64,000 nucleotides of DNA from Bacillus timonensis (GTDB taxonomy: Bacteria > Bacillota > Bacilli > Bacillales > Bacillaceae_L), in NCBI GenBank assembly GCA_020171895.1, contig JAIVAN010000004.1:310001-374000 (forward strand), written 5' to 3'. Made by a program: the position numbers and the translations under genes. The notes beneath the pieces were generated by a model that was not told the DNA's origin, searched no databases, and worked only from the letters and a program-made list of their open reading frames with translations. Positions 46,595-56,185 of this stretch are shown piece after piece. Numbering within the stretch: the stretch's first letter is position 1; each line of letters starts with the position of its first letter.

Positions 46595-47662
46595 ATGACA
46601 AAACTATTAGAAGTAAAAGATTTAGAAGTCTCATTCCAAACTTATGCCGGAGAAGTAAAAGCTGTTAGAGGTGTTACTTTTGACTTGAGTAAAGGGGAAA
46701 CACTTGCAATAGTTGGAGAATCTGGATCCGGTAAAAGTGTGACTTCACAATCAATTATGAAATTAATTCCAATGCCACCTGGACGAATTTCTGGTGGACA
46801 AATATTATTCGACGGTGAGGACCTTGTTCCGAAAACCCAGAAAGAAATGGAAAAAATTCGCGGTAAAGATATCGGAATGATTTTCCAAGATCCAATGACA
46901 TCATTGAATCCAACGATGAGAATTGGCATGCAAATAATGGAAGTCTTAATTAAACATCAAAATATGTCAAAGGCTAACGCAAAAGATCGCGCAATCGAAT
47001 TACTTCGTTTAGTAGGTATTCCAATGCCTGAAAAACGTGTCAATCAGTACCCACATGAATTTAGTGGTGGAATGAGACAGCGTGCAATGATTGCAATAGC
47101 TCTTGCATCAAGTCCAAAGTTATTGATAGCAGATGAGCCTACGACAGCTTTAGATGTAACAATTCAAGCTCAAATTCTAGAACTAATGAAAGATTTACAG
47201 AAAAAATTAGATACATCAATTATCTTTATAACACATGATTTAGGTGTAGTAGCTAATGTAGCTGACCGTGTGGCTGTAATGTATGCTGGAAAAATCGTTG
47301 AAACGGGAACTGTAGATGAAATTTTCTACAATCCTCAACATCCTTACACATGGGGATTATTAGCTTCCATGCCTAGCTTAGATAATGATGATGAAGAAGA
47401 GCTAGCTGCAATTCCTGGTTCACCGCCAGATTTAACAAATCCACCGATTGGTGACGCCTTTGCACCTCGAAATGCATATGCAATGAAAATTGATTATGAA
47501 CAAGAACCACCTATGTTCAAAATATCAGATACTCATTATGCTTCAACTTGGTTGTTACATCCTGACGCACCTAAGGTTGAGCCACCTGAGTCAGTTAAGA
47601 AGAGAATGAAGAAGCTTGCATCTTCTTATGCGAAACCAGTTTTAGCAGAGGAGGGTGAATAA
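46595..47662 (+). CDS. oppD: Oligopeptide ABC transporter ATPase OppD
   Basis: A 355-residue ABC ATPase: Walker A GESGSGKS at 41-48, signature FSGGMRQR, Walker B LLIADEPT, ITHDLG. The C-terminal domain lacks the Cys cluster of AppD and has instead GDAFAPRNAYAMKIDYEQEP, as in Firmicute OppD. The ATG at 46595 follows AGGGAG with eight bases; the in-frame start at 46586 is inside the ribosome site. One base separates its stop from the oppF start. Confidence 0.93.
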   Translation: MTKLLEVKDLEVSFQTYAGEVKAVRGVTFDLSKGETLAIVGESGSGKSVTSQSIMKLIPMPPGRISGGQILFDGEDLVPKTQKEMEKIRGKDIGMIFQDPMTSLNPTMRIGMQIMEVLIKHQNMSKANAKDRAIELLRLVGIPMPEKRVNQYPHEFSGGMRQRAMIAIALASSPKLLIADEPTTALDVTIQAQILELMKDLQKKLDTSIIFITHDLGVVANVADRVAVMYAGKIVETGTVDEIFYNPQHPYTWGLLASMPSLDNDDEEELAAIPGSPPDLTNPPIGDAFAPRNAYAMKIDYEQEPPMFKISDTHYASTWLLHPDAPKVEPPESVKKRMKKLASSYAKPVLAEEGE

Positions 47663-47663
47663 G

Positions 47664-48599
47664 ATGTCAGATAAGCTTCTTGAAATTAAAAACTTAAAAC
47701 AACATTTTAATGTAGGTAAACCTAATATGGTTAAAGCTGTTGATGGTTTAACGTTTGATATTTATAGAGGTGAAACGTTAGGATTAGTTGGAGAATCAGG
47801 TTGTGGAAAATCTACAACTGGTCGTTCAATTATCCGACTCTATAATGCGACTGATGGACAAGTTTTATTCAATGGTGAAGATGTTCATGCAGTAAAGTCT
47901 CGTGCAGAGTTAAAGAAATTTAACCGCAAGATGCAAATGATTTTCCAAGATCCTTATGCATCCTTAAATCCACGTATGACTGTTGCTGACATTATCGCAG
48001 AAGGAATTGACATCCATGGTTTAGCAAAAAACAAACAAGATCGTATGCAGAAAGTATATGATTTACTTGAAACTGTTGGTTTAAACCGTGAACACGCAAA
48101 CCGTTATCCACATGAATTCAGTGGTGGACAGCGTCAACGTATTGGTATAGCAAGAGCATTAGCAGTAGACCCTGATTTCATTATTGCCGACGAGCCGATT
48201 TCAGCTCTTGATGTTTCTATTCAAGCACAGGTCGTTAACTTAATGAAAAAGCTTCAAAAAGAAAAAGGTCTAACTTATTTATTTATTGCTCATGACTTAT
48301 CGATGGTGAAATATATTAGTGACCGTATTGGTGTAATGTATTTTGGTAAAATTGTTGAACTAGCTACTAGTGAAGAGTTATACAAGAATCCTATGCATCC
48401 TTATACAAAGTCTCTATTGTCTGCAATTCCTCTTCCAGATCCGGATTATGAGAGAAATCGTAAGAGAATTCAATATGATCCAAGTGAGCATAACTATGCT
48501 GAAGGAGAAGAACCACAATTAAGGGAAGTAACACCTGGACATTTTGTTTCGTGCTCTGAAAAGGAATTCAAACAATATCAACAAAATAGCAAGAGTTAA
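47664..48599 (+). CDS. oppF: Oligopeptide ABC transporter ATPase OppF
   Basis: A 311-residue ABC ATPase: Walker A GESGCGKS at 43-50, signature FSGGQRQR, Walker B FIIADEPI, and IAHDLS. It is the last gene of oppABCDF and partner of OppD. The ATG at 47664 follows GAGGAGGGTG at the oppD 3' end. A strong terminator follows. Confidence 0.93.
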   Translation: MSDKLLEIKNLKQHFNVGKPNMVKAVDGLTFDIYRGETLGLVGESGCGKSTTGRSIIRLYNATDGQVLFNGEDVHAVKSRAELKKFNRKMQMIFQDPYASLNPRMTVADIIAEGIDIHGLAKNKQDRMQKVYDLLETVGLNREHANRYPHEFSGGQRQRIGIARALAVDPDFIIADEPISALDVSIQAQVVNLMKKLQKEKGLTYLFIAHDLSMVKYISDRIGVMYFGKIVELATSEELYKNPMHPYTKSLLSAIPLPDPDYERNRKRIQYDPSEHNYAEGEEPQLREVTPGHFVSCSEKEFKQYQQNSKS

Positions 48600-48602
48600 A
48601 CT

Positions 48603-48640
48603 TAACGATCTCATTTACCGAGATCGTTTTTTTTATTTTA
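48603..48640 (+). terminator. Terminator of the opp operon
   Basis: AACGATCTC / GAGATCGTT hairpin followed by eight T residues. Confidence 0.9.
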
Positions 48641-48663
48641 GATGTTATCCCATTTGATCTACG

Positions 48664-48863
48664 GCATTTTTAAAATATAGAGTGTTGCATTGAAGTACAT
48701 CAGATGTGTTAACCGAAGTGGAAGGACCGAGACTCCTGTGGGAAATGCGCTGGACTGGAGACCCCACAGGCGAAGCCGAGGAGGCTCCAGGAGCGCCCCG
48801 CGGAAAGCGAGGTTCCTGCAACGAAGGTTAACACCCCACATACAGCATCGTATTTTTAGGGTG
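48664..48863 (+). repeat. Family A dispersed repeat, copy A6
   Basis: Single copy with GGACCGAGACTCCTGTGGGA, GACCCCACAGGCGAAGC, GAGGAGGCTCCAGGAGCG, CGCGGAAAGCGAGG and CGTATTTTTAGGGTG. Between its end and the next gene (48864-49151) I see only a promoter-like AT-rich stretch. Confidence 0.85.
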
Positions 48864-49151
48864 CAAATTTCGAATTTCAAGGAAGCTACTCAAGAATGAT
48901 ATCAAAAATAAAGAAGTAATAAATATTATGGAAAACATGGATATAAGTATTGATGATTCCTGCTCATTTCAAAAGCTTAAGAGGAGAAGTATAAGTAGTA
49001 AGAAAAGCTTTATTTCGCCGATTAATAATTTTTAGCTTGGCTTGAACATATCTTTATATAGATAGATTAAAAACCGAGTAAGCGAAATATGTGCGATTTT
49101 AGCGGATTTTGTCATATAATTGAGACATACACATAACTTGGAGGGAAAGAA

Positions 49152-50363
49152 ATGGGGAAAAAGGCAGCTTCCATCATTATTTTATTAATGATTTTTACTG
49201 CAATGAGCTCAATTGGTTTTGCCGATGATGAGACGGTGAAAGTGACGAAGGATCATCCACAAAAGAGTATAGCCTTAAACAAACGAATCCTACCTGAGAA
49301 ACTAACACGCTTCACGTTTGATTCAGGATATACCTTTCAGTATCCAGATGCAATAAGAGGAATTTATGTAACAGGGCATTCTGCAGGTGGAAGTAAATTT
49401 TCAAATTTACTCCAGTTAGTAGAAAGTACCGATTTGAATGCAATGGTAATTGATATAAAAGATGACTATGGTTATTTAACATACAAGCCAGATGAAAGTT
49501 CTCCGTATTATTCCATCAGTCAAAATTATATGAAAAACCCAACAGAAGTGTTAAAAACTCTAGAGGAAAAACAAATTTATCCGATTGCCCGAGTTGTTGT
49601 ATTTAAAGACACTGTGCTTGCCAATTCAAAACCAGAGCTTTCTTTTAAAGACGGTAACAGTGTTTGGAAAAATGGCAGAGGAGATTCATTTGTAAATCCA
49701 TTTCTAAAGGAAGTATGGGACTATAATGTAGGGGTTGCCATAGAGGCGGCAAAATTAGGTTTCCAAGAGATTCAATTTGATTATGTTCGATTCCCAGAAG
49801 GATTTGAAAAGAGAGATACAACTCTAAATTACAGTATGGGGAACTATGAAAAAATGGACTTAGACAATGTTCAAAAGCGGGTAGAAGCAGTAACAGATTT
49901 TGTGGCTTACGCAAAACAACAGTTAGAACCGTACAACGTAAAAGTATCAGTAGATATATTTGGATATACAGCTACATTGCCAGAGGCACCAGGAATTGGT
50001 CAAAACTTCAGCAAAATTTCTGAGCACGTTGATGTAATTTCATCAATGATTTATCCAAGTCACTGGACTTCATACTTTGGAATACCAAAACCCGATATAG
50101 AACCATACCGACTCGTCCAAGAATATGCAAAGGTCGAAAACGAAAAACTTTCACAGCTTAAAAATAAACCTATTTCAAGACCGTGGATTCAGGACTTCAC
50201 CGCTTCATGGTTAGGAAGAGGAAATTACACCGTCTATGGAAAAGCGGAAGTAGAAGCACAAATAAGAGGCCTAAACGAACAAGGAATAAAAGAATTCCTT
50301 ATCTGGAATGCAGGAAACACTTATACACAAGGTGTAGACTATACACCATTAAATAATGATTAA
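49152..50363 (+). CDS. Secreted putative glycoside hydrolase (DUF4015-type)
   Basis: A 403-residue protein with an N-terminal signal peptide (hydrophobic 5-22, cleavage near GFADD, not a lipobox), then a TIM-barrel-like domain of the DUF4015 putative glycoside hydrolase family: GIYVTGHSAGG, NAMVIDIKDDYGYLTY, GFQEIQFDYVRFPEG and VSVDIFGYTA. The conserved Asp residues in DIKDD and QFDYVRFPE are likely catalytic or binding. It would act on cell-wall or external polysaccharide. GGAGGG precedes the ATG. Its stop codon lies at the edge of a family A tail. Confidence 0.83.
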   Translation: MGKKAASIIILLMIFTAMSSIGFADDETVKVTKDHPQKSIALNKRILPEKLTRFTFDSGYTFQYPDAIRGIYVTGHSAGGSKFSNLLQLVESTDLNAMVIDIKDDYGYLTYKPDESSPYYSISQNYMKNPTEVLKTLEEKQIYPIARVVVFKDTVLANSKPELSFKDGNSVWKNGRGDSFVNPFLKEVWDYNVGVAIEAAKLGFQEIQFDYVRFPEGFEKRDTTLNYSMGNYEKMDLDNVQKRVEAVTDFVAYAKQQLEPYNVKVSVDIFGYTATLPEAPGIGQNFSKISEHVDVISSMIYPSHWTSYFGIPKPDIEPYRLVQEYAKVENEKLSQLKNKPISRPWIQDFTASWLGRGNYTVYGKAEVEAQIRGLNEQGIKEFLIWNAGNTYTQGVDYTPLNND

Positions 50364-50397
50364 CACCTAAATTACAGCGTTGTATTTTCAGGATAGA
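50362..50397 (+). repeat. Family A solo tail at the hydrolase 3' end
   Basis: TTAACACC followed by TACAGCGTTGTATTTTCAGG is the right end of a family A element with no core. The TAA stop codon of the preceding gene is inside its TTAACACC block. Confidence 0.7.
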
Positions 50398-50407
50398 GAA
50401 ATGAAAA

Positions 50408-50438
50408 GAGAGAACCAGATCATGTCTGGCTCTCTCTA
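50408..50438 (-). terminator. Terminator for the minus-strand small gene
   Basis: AGAGAGCCAGA / TCTGGTTCTCT stem (minus strand) followed by a short T-rich tail. Confidence 0.65.
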
Positions 50439-50450
50439 CTTATGTAACCT

Positions 50451-50639
50451 TTACTTTTTCCGGCCGCCAACTGCATTCCATCCAGTTTGTGATTTAGCCG
50501 ATTGATCAAAGTTCTCCGAATTGGTTTTCCCACCAAAAAGCTTTTCACCAATTCCGTTTGTAACAACACCCATAACGGCAGTTATACCAATGACAAGCAA
50601 CGCAACGATCGTAAAATCCACGAAATATTCCATGATCAT
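50451..50639 (-). CDS. Small single-TM hypothetical protein
   Basis: A 62-residue protein with one hydrophobic helix (about residues 6-28, DFTIVALLVIGITAVMGVVT) and a polar tail NFDQSAKSQTGWNAVGGRKK. GGGGG lies seven bases before the ATG. It is convergent with the hydrolase. No family is recognised; orientation with the basic tail inside is expected. Confidence 0.65.
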   Translation of the reverse strand: MIMEYFVDFTIVALLVIGITAVMGVVTNGIGEKLFGGKTNSENFDQSAKSQTGWNAVGGRKK

Positions 50640-50813
50640 AAAATAACCCCCAAAATAATCACTATACCTCTATTCTATGCCATGTTTAGCAATCTTAAAA
50701 GAGGGAAATTATAAAATTAGTTCTCCGACGCATAATTAGAGCATTAAGACAAAAGTCAATGGAAATAATATGTTACAATAATAGGTGAGAAAAAAAGCTA
50801 AGGGAGTAGATCC

Positions 50814-51389
50814 ATGAATTGGTATGAAAAACTAAATCAATATTTTCCTGTAGAAGAAATGAAATCAAAAGAACATATGGAAATGCTATTAAAAGAAAAA
50901 GGGGACATTTACCACAAAGATGAAGGTCCTCATCATGTATTAATGTACGTTGAATTAAACGATTTTACGTTCATCGATTATTTGTTTGTGTCTAAAGATG
51001 CAAGAGGTCAAGGCTTAGGGCATAAATTGCTGGAAAAATTAAAAGCAAAGGGTAAGCCGATTATTTTAGAAGTAGAGCCGGTTAACTATGAAGACTCAGA
51101 TAGTGAGAAGAGATTAAAATTCTATAAACGCGAAGGATTTGAACATGCTCAGTCCATTGGGTATAGAAGACGTTCATTAGCTACTAATGAAATCAATCAA
51201 ATGGAAATTCTTTATTGGTCGCCGACAAATGAATCAGAAGAACTTATTTACGAATCGATGAAAAAAACATATGAAATGATTCATACGTATAAAGACAAAG
51301 AACTGTACGGTAAGTCTTATCAAGACGTAGAAGAAGTGCTCTCATATGATGAAGATAAAGATAATGAAAACATCTTAGCAGACATTTAA
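50814..51389 (+). CDS. yjbC: GNAT acetyltransferase YjbC
   Basis: A 191-residue protein with a GNAT core at about residues 40-125: FIDYLFVSKDARGQGLGHKLLEKL gives the acetyl-CoA loop RGQGLG, followed by FYKREGFEHAQSIGYRRRS. The acidic C-terminal tail (YQDVEEVLSYDEDKDNEN) is typical of YjbC. It lies immediately before spx as in B. subtilis, where yjbC-spx are partly cotranscribed. AAGGGAG precedes the ATG. Substrate not established. Confidence 0.88.
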   Translation: MNWYEKLNQYFPVEEMKSKEHMEMLLKEKGDIYHKDEGPHHVLMYVELNDFTFIDYLFVSKDARGQGLGHKLLEKLKAKGKPIILEVEPVNYEDSDSEKRLKFYKREGFEHAQSIGYRRRSLATNEINQMEILYWSPTNESEELIYESMKKTYEMIHTYKDKELYGKSYQDVEEVLSYDEDKDNENILADI

Positions 51390-51395
51390 AGAAGA

Positions 51396-51638
51396 TTGAG
51401 GTTGGGACAAAAGTAGTTTAACTAAATAGAAACCGAAAAATGATTGTAGGTGTAGTTCATCCGCTCCTGAAATATACTTCGCTTTCCGCGGGAAGCTGGC
51501 AAGCCTCCTCGTGCTACGAACTGCGGGGTCTAGCCGTTGCTTTTTATCCCGCAGGAGTCTACGTATATTTCATCCGCTAAGCGATCATTTTAATCGCAAT
51601 TTTAGTTGAATACTTAAATTATGTCCCAGCCCCAATTT
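51396..51638 (-). repeat. Family B repeat, copy B2 (inverted)
   Basis: Starts TTGAGGTTGGGACA and ends ATGTCCCAGCCCCAA, with CCTGAAATATACTTCGCTTT, CCGCGGGAAGCTGGC, AAGCCTCCTCGTGC, TGCGGGGTCTAGCCG and CCCGCAGGAGTCTACG inside. It is the reverse complement of copy B1 at 29.6 kb and lies between yjbC and spx, where it could separate their transcripts. Confidence 0.88.
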
Positions 51639-51753
51639 CACCCTCTTAAAATCCTCAAGAAAAACGAATCTTTTAACATCAGATCAACTCTCCATTAAAA
51701 AAGTCAAATGAAATTTGTCGTACAGTTTTTGTATAACTTTTTACACTTTTAAT

Positions 51754-51792
51754 TGAAAATGTATATCATTCTTATCTGATTTGTAGTATAAT
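51754..51792 (+). promoter_or_regulatory. spx promoter region with a Fur-like element
   Basis: A consensus TATAAT at 51787-51792 lies 146 bases before the spx start. TGAAAATGTATATCA at 51754-51768, over the -35 region, fits a TGATAATNATTATCA-type Fur/PerR-family box at 12 of 15 positions. The match is suggestive only; B. subtilis spx is controlled by PerR and YodB. Confidence 0.4.
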
Positions 51793-51937
51793 TACCGATA
51801 TAAATTACTTCTTTATAGTAATTTTAATGTAAGGATAATAATAATCAACTTTCAGCTTGTGACCAATCAAGACGTCTGGAAGCAAAATAGCTTGATATTA
51901 ATTACCATACTCATCTTTTAAGGGAGTGATAAGGTTA

Positions 51938-52333
51938 ATGGTTACTTTGTATACTTCACCTAGTTGTACTTCTTGTCGTAAAGCTAAATCTTGGTTAGAA
52001 GAGCATGAAATTCCATACCAAGAGAGAAATATATTTTCTGAACACCTTTCTATTGAAGAGATAAAAGAAATATTAAGAATGACGGAAGATGGAACGGATG
52101 AGATCATTTCGACTCGTTCTAAAACTTTCCAAAAGCTTGATGTGAACTTAGAGACAATGCCTCTTCAAGATTTATATGAGCTAATCCGTGAGAATCCAGG
52201 CTTACTAAGACGTCCAATCATTATTGATGAAAAGCGTCTACAAGTGGGTTACAACGAAGATGAAATTCGTCGATTCTTACCAAGAAGAGTTCGTACTTTC
52301 CAACTAAGAGAAGCGCAAAAATTAGTCAATTAA
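51938..52333 (+). CDS. spx: Redox-sensing transcription regulator Spx
   Basis: A 131-residue ArsC-fold regulator with the redox CXXC at residues 10-13 ([10 protein letters not shown]) and the long conserved blocks [18 protein letters not shown] and [19 protein letters not shown]. Spx binds the RNA polymerase alpha C-terminal domain and switches on thiol-stress genes; ClpXP degrades it with the adaptor YjbH, encoded at 60.8 kb. The start at 51938 gives the canonical [11 protein letters not shown]-terminus; the ATG at 51926 is upstream without a suitable site. Almost identical to B. subtilis Spx. Confidence 0.97.
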   Translation: MVTLYTSPSCTSCRKAKSWLEEHEIPYQERNIFSEHLSIEEIKEILRMTEDGTDEIISTRSKTFQKLDVNLETMPLQDLYELIRENPGLLRRPIIIDEKRLQVGYNEDEIRRFLPRRVRTFQLREAQKLVN

Positions 52334-52357
52334 TAGATCTTATATAAACATAACTTT

Positions 52358-52399
52358 AAGAAAAACTTCTACATGTAAACTGTGTAGAAGTTTTTCTAT
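52358..52399. terminator. Bidirectional terminator spx/yjbE
   Basis: AAAACTTCTACA / TGTAGAAGTTTT stem with A and T tracts on both sides between convergent spx and yjbE. Confidence 0.88.
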
Positions 52400-52404
52400 A
52401 TGGA

Positions 52405-53076
52405 TTATTTAATATTTGAAACGGACATTCGATTAACGATAAATCCACTAACGGTAACCATGCCTACAGCAACTAAAGGAAGTAAATCCATTATTTCAGA
52501 ATGCTGTTGGTAAATTCCAATCAATTTCTTCTCATTGAGCATCATTTTACCTGCTGTATAAGATAGAATACCAGCTCCAACATAAACTAGTGGTGAAAAT
52601 CTCTCCATGATGAATAAAACAAGTTTACTTCCCCATATAATAATAGGAACTGAAACAATAAGACCAAATATGACTAAGGAAATATTCCCATGTGCAGCTC
52701 CAGCAATTGCAATTACATTATCAAATCCCATGACAATATCAGCTATTACAATGGTTCGAATAGCTGTTATTAAGCTTACTCCGCCGCTGACATTTGTTCT
52801 TTCTCCATTATGTTCAAGTAAGAGATTATAAGCAATGTATAGGAGAAAACATCCTCCTACTAACTGGAGGAACGGAATCTTCAATAGATAAACTGCAACG
52901 ATCGTTAAGAGAATACGAAGGGTAACAGCTAAAATAGTTCCTAATAAGATGGCTTTGTTTCTGTTACGTTCAGGAAGATTTCGGCAGGCAAGTGCAATAA
53001 TGATTGCATTATCTCCACCTAATACGATGTCTATTCCAATAATAATTAATACAGAAGATATCAAGTCCAAGTCCAC
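52405..53076 (-). CDS. yjbE: TerC family membrane protein YjbE
   Basis: A 223-residue protein with seven or so helices and the TerC signature IGIDIVLGGDNAIIIALACRNLP near the N-terminus plus DIVMGFDNVIAIAGAAHGN in the middle; the conserved Asp residues probably bind metal. Bacillus TerC proteins are linked to manganese export and metallation of secreted enzymes. I choose GTG at 53076 after AGGGGTGTGAGA; a longer frame to 53166 adds 30 residues without the family pattern. Length then equals the family norm (about 218). Confidence 0.87.
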   Translation of the reverse strand: MDLDLISSVLIIIGIDIVLGGDNAIIIALACRNLPERNRNKAILLGTILAVTLRILLTIVAVYLLKIPFLQLVGGCFLLYIAYNLLLEHNGERTNVSGGVSLITAIRTIVIADIVMGFDNVIAIAGAAHGNISLVIFGLIVSVPIIIWGSKLVLFIMERFSPLVYVGAGILSYTAGKMMLNEKKLIGIYQQHSEIMDLLPLVAVGMVTVSGFIVNRMSVSNIK

Positions 53077-53182
53077 TACTCTCACACCCCTAGAAAATCT
53101 TACTTCTATATATAAGATAACTTGGACAAAGATATGACTAATGATTTTTTTCTCTCTAGTAATCAAATATTTGTTTAGTTTC

Positions 53183-53406
53183 CATGCCGTATGAAAATGT
53201 GAACTGAATTTTTGCGTTTATCGAATGTTGGCTTTTAAGTCATTCATGCGTGTTAATCGAAGTGGAAGGAACCGAGACTCCTGTGGGATATGCGACAAAC
53301 TTGAGACCCCACAGGCGCAGCCGAGGAGGCTCAAGTGGCGCCCCACGGAAAGCGAGGTTCCTGCAACGTAGATTAACACCCACAGTTCAGTGTTGTAAGG
53401 GTAGCT
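53183..53406 (+). repeat. Family A dispersed repeat, copy A7
   Basis: Single copy: ATGAAAATGTGAACTG flank, GGAACCGAGACTCCTGTGGG, GACCCCACAGGCGCAGC, GAGGAGGCTCAAGTGGCG, CACGGAAAGCGAGG, ending TGTTGTAAGGGTAG. The sequence from 53407 to the mecA ribosome site (about 53708) shows no gene or clear operator. Confidence 0.85.
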
Positions 53407-53723
53407 CTAAATAATTAATGCAAATAGAAATTTTCATGCTAAATAGAGCAATTTTTACAGGTCTAATCGGGAAGGTTCTTCAATTGTGTACATTCAATAA
53501 AGGCGAATGACTGTTTTTATATTTTTAATCGTTTTTATTTCCATTCTAAAGGTTTTTGTCATAAAATAGAGTACAAGGCAAGTCATAGATAGATGAGGTT
53601 GTCCACACCTAAAATAGCTTGTCTTGATTATCTCAACTTGTTTTTGGGTAAAGTGATGATAAAGAGCATCTGCTCGGGGGTAGTTGTCCCTTCAAATATG
53701 AGAGCAAGAAGGGAGAGAATGAA

Positions 53724-54401
53724 ATGGAAATAGAACGCATTAACGAAAATACAGTGAAATTTTATATTTCATATGGTGATATAGAAGAGCGTGGATTTGA
53801 TCGTGATGAAATATGGTATGACCGTGAACGTAGTGAGGAATTATTTTGGGAAATGATGGATGAGGTTCACCAAGAAGAAGAGTTTATGGTAGACGGTCCA
53901 TTATGGATTCAAGTACAAGCATTGGATAAAGGACTTGAAGTAGTTGTGACGAGAGCACAATTGTCTAAGGATGGTCAAAAGTTTGAAATACCAATCAGTG
54001 ATGAAAAACTTAAGGATCTTCCAGTTGACGAGAAAATAGAATCATTGCTCGACCAACATTTTAATACACAAGTAGATTCCGATGAAAAGCTTGAAGATGA
54101 AGAAGAAAATTTCCTGTTTACAATAAAGTTTAGAGATTTTGAAGACATTATTTCTCTAGCACATAGAGTCGATTTAAATAATATTACGAATCGTTTATTT
54201 ACCTTTAATGATAAATACTACCTGTTCATTGAATTTAATGAAGAGAGCCATTCTGAAGATGAACTAGAAAATATGCTAAGTTTAGTTTTAGAATTTGGTC
54301 AAGAATCTCCAATTACCATTCATCGTTTAGAGGAATATGGGAAGGAAATCATAAAAGAAGAAGCTCTTTCAATCATTAAATCAAATTTCCCTCTTCTATA
54401 A
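53724..54401 (+). CDS. mecA: ClpC adaptor protein MecA
   Basis: A 225-residue adaptor: N-terminal substrate-binding domain (MEIERINENTVKFYISYGDI), an acidic linker (about 100-132), and a C-terminal domain that binds ClpC (FRDFEDIISLAHRV; LEEYGKEIIKEEAL). In B. subtilis it delivers ComK to ClpCP and also interacts with Spx. AAGGGAGAG precedes the ATG. The gene sits between yjbE and the competence gene coiA, and a terminator follows. Confidence 0.95.
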   Translation: MEIERINENTVKFYISYGDIEERGFDRDEIWYDRERSEELFWEMMDEVHQEEEFMVDGPLWIQVQALDKGLEVVVTRAQLSKDGQKFEIPISDEKLKDLPVDEKIESLLDQHFNTQVDSDEKLEDEEENFLFTIKFRDFEDIISLAHRVDLNNITNRLFTFNDKYYLFIEFNEESHSEDELENMLSLVLEFGQESPITIHRLEEYGKEIIKEEALSIIKSNFPLL

Positions 54402-54436
54402 AGAACCGATTTCAGAAGCTTGAAATCGGTTTTTTT
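54402..54436 (+). terminator. Terminator of mecA
   Basis: AACCGATTTCA / TGAAATCGGTT stem followed by eight T residues. Confidence 0.9.
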
Positions 54437-54556
54437 TGACTGTATCGATTACTTCACGTAACAGGAAGTTTTCGGGTCTCTTGATTTAAAAAGTTCGAGA
54501 AAGAGGAAATCCCTTATATTTCATATAGTTTGTAGTTTAGGTAGGGTGAATGTGAC

Positions 54557-56068
54557 ATGAAAAATACATTACAAATACTCGTGTTTTTAGTAGCGATTTC
54601 GTTATTATTATACTTTACCCAAGAGCTTTGGGAAGGGTGGCTAATTGGTACTTTCAGTATATTTTTTACTCTTTCGGTCATCTTTATTGGGTTTGTCATC
54701 TTCTTAGAAAATAGACACCCTACTCAAACGCTCACTTGGATTATTGTATTAGGTAGCTTTCCAGTACTTGGGTTCTTCTTTTATTTAATGTTCGGTAGAA
54801 ATTATCGCAAAAAGAGAATGTTTCAAAAAAAAGCATTATTAGATGAAGAAGCCTATTTGAAGGTTGAAGGCTATATTGATCATAATGAAGAAAAAATTGA
54901 ACATATGGGAGATCACCAGCAACTATTATTTCGGTTAGCGCACAAATTAGGAAAAAGTCCAATCTCTTTTGCTACTCAAACGAGGGTACTAACAAATGGA
55001 GAGGAAACCTATCGAGCTTTATTCGAATCGTTACGAAAGGCTCAGCATCACATTCATCTTGAATATTATATTGTTCGGAGTGATGAGATAGGAAAAGAAT
55101 TACAAGAAATTTTAATTGAAAAAGCTAAATCCGGAGTAGAGGTTAGATTTTTGTTTGACGCAGTGGGGAGCTGGCGTTTATCAAAGTCGTACATTGTTGA
55201 GCTTCAACAGGCTGGAGTAGAAATGGTGCCCTTTTCACCGGTTCGCTTACCTTTTTTAAATAATAAAATAAACTTTCGGAATCACCGGAAAATTGTCGTT
55301 GTTGATGGAACAGTTGGCTTTGTAGGTGGCCTTAACATTGGTGATGAATATTTAGGAAAGGATAAGTATTTTGGTTTTTGGAGGGACACCCATTTAATAT
55401 TAGAAGGTGAAGCTGTAAGAAGTCTACAATTAATCTTTTTACAAGATTGGTACTACATGACAGGGGAATCACATGTTAATCCTCAATATCTTTCTCCGAA
55501 ATTACTTAAGGAAAATCAATATGGTGGTGTACAGCTTATTGCTGGCGGACCAGATAATGAGTGGGAAATCATAAAAAATCTTTTCTTTTCCATGATTATT
55601 TCTGCAAAAAAATCGATTTGGATTGCATCACCGTATTTTATTCCAGATGAAGATATATTATCTGCACTGAAAATTGCTGCATTAAGTGGTATTGATGTTA
55701 GAATTATTGTGCCAAAGCGACCAGATAAGAAAATTGTTTTTTACGCATCAAGGTCTTATTTTCCGACGCTTTTGGAAGCGGGAGCAAAGCTTTACGAGTA
55801 TCGAAAAGGGTTTATGCATAGTAAAATAGTGATTGTTGATTCTGAGCTCGCTTCCATTGGGACTTCAAATATGGATATGCGTAGCTTTCACCTTAATTTC
55901 GAAGTGAATGCATTTTTATATCGAACGACTAGCACACATACATTAGTGAAAGATTTTGAAAATGATTTAAAACATAGCTATGAAATTGAAGTGGAAGTAT
56001 TTAAGAAAAGGCCAATTTGGCAAAGGATTTTTGAATCTACGGCACGATTATTGTCTCCTCTACTTTAG
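54557..56068 (+). CDS. cls: Cardiolipin synthase
   Basis: A 503-residue phospholipase D-family enzyme. There are three N-terminal hydrophobic segments (about 5-25, 30-53, 60-78), then two HKD motifs: NHRKIVVVDGTVGFVGGLNI in the first PLD domain and HSKIVIVDSELASIGTSNMD in the second. It joins two phosphatidylglycerols into cardiolipin in the plasma membrane. It lies between mecA and coiA; in B. subtilis those genes are adjacent, so this is a local difference. GTAGGGTG precedes the ATG. Which of the Bacillus cls paralogues it matches is unclear. Confidence 0.92.
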   Translation: MKNTLQILVFLVAISLLLYFTQELWEGWLIGTFSIFFTLSVIFIGFVIFLENRHPTQTLTWIIVLGSFPVLGFFFYLMFGRNYRKKRMFQKKALLDEEAYLKVEGYIDHNEEKIEHMGDHQQLLFRLAHKLGKSPISFATQTRVLTNGEETYRALFESLRKAQHHIHLEYYIVRSDEIGKELQEILIEKAKSGVEVRFLFDAVGSWRLSKSYIVELQQAGVEMVPFSPVRLPFLNNKINFRNHRKIVVVDGTVGFVGGLNIGDEYLGKDKYFGFWRDTHLILEGEAVRSLQLIFLQDWYYMTGESHVNPQYLSPKLLKENQYGGVQLIAGGPDNEWEIIKNLFFSMIISAKKSIWIASPYFIPDEDILSALKIAALSGIDVRIIVPKRPDKKIVFYASRSYFPTLLEAGAKLYEYRKGFMHSKIVIVDSELASIGTSNMDMRSFHLNFEVNAFLYRTTSTHTLVKDFENDLKHSYEIEVEVFKKRPIWQRIFESTARLLSPLL

Positions 56069-56081
56069 ATAGTGAAAGATT

Positions 56082-56108
56082 TGAGTTGGTGAAAACCAAC
56101 TTTTTTTT
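56082..56108 (+). terminator. Terminator of cls
   Basis: AGTTGGT / AACCAACT hairpin with a 3-base loop and eight T residues. Confidence 0.83.
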
Positions 56109-56185
56109 GTTCACAGAAATGTAACAAGGAGTAGCAGGCGCTTTGACGAAAGTATCACTACAAAGTCAAAGGAGAGTGAATAAAT

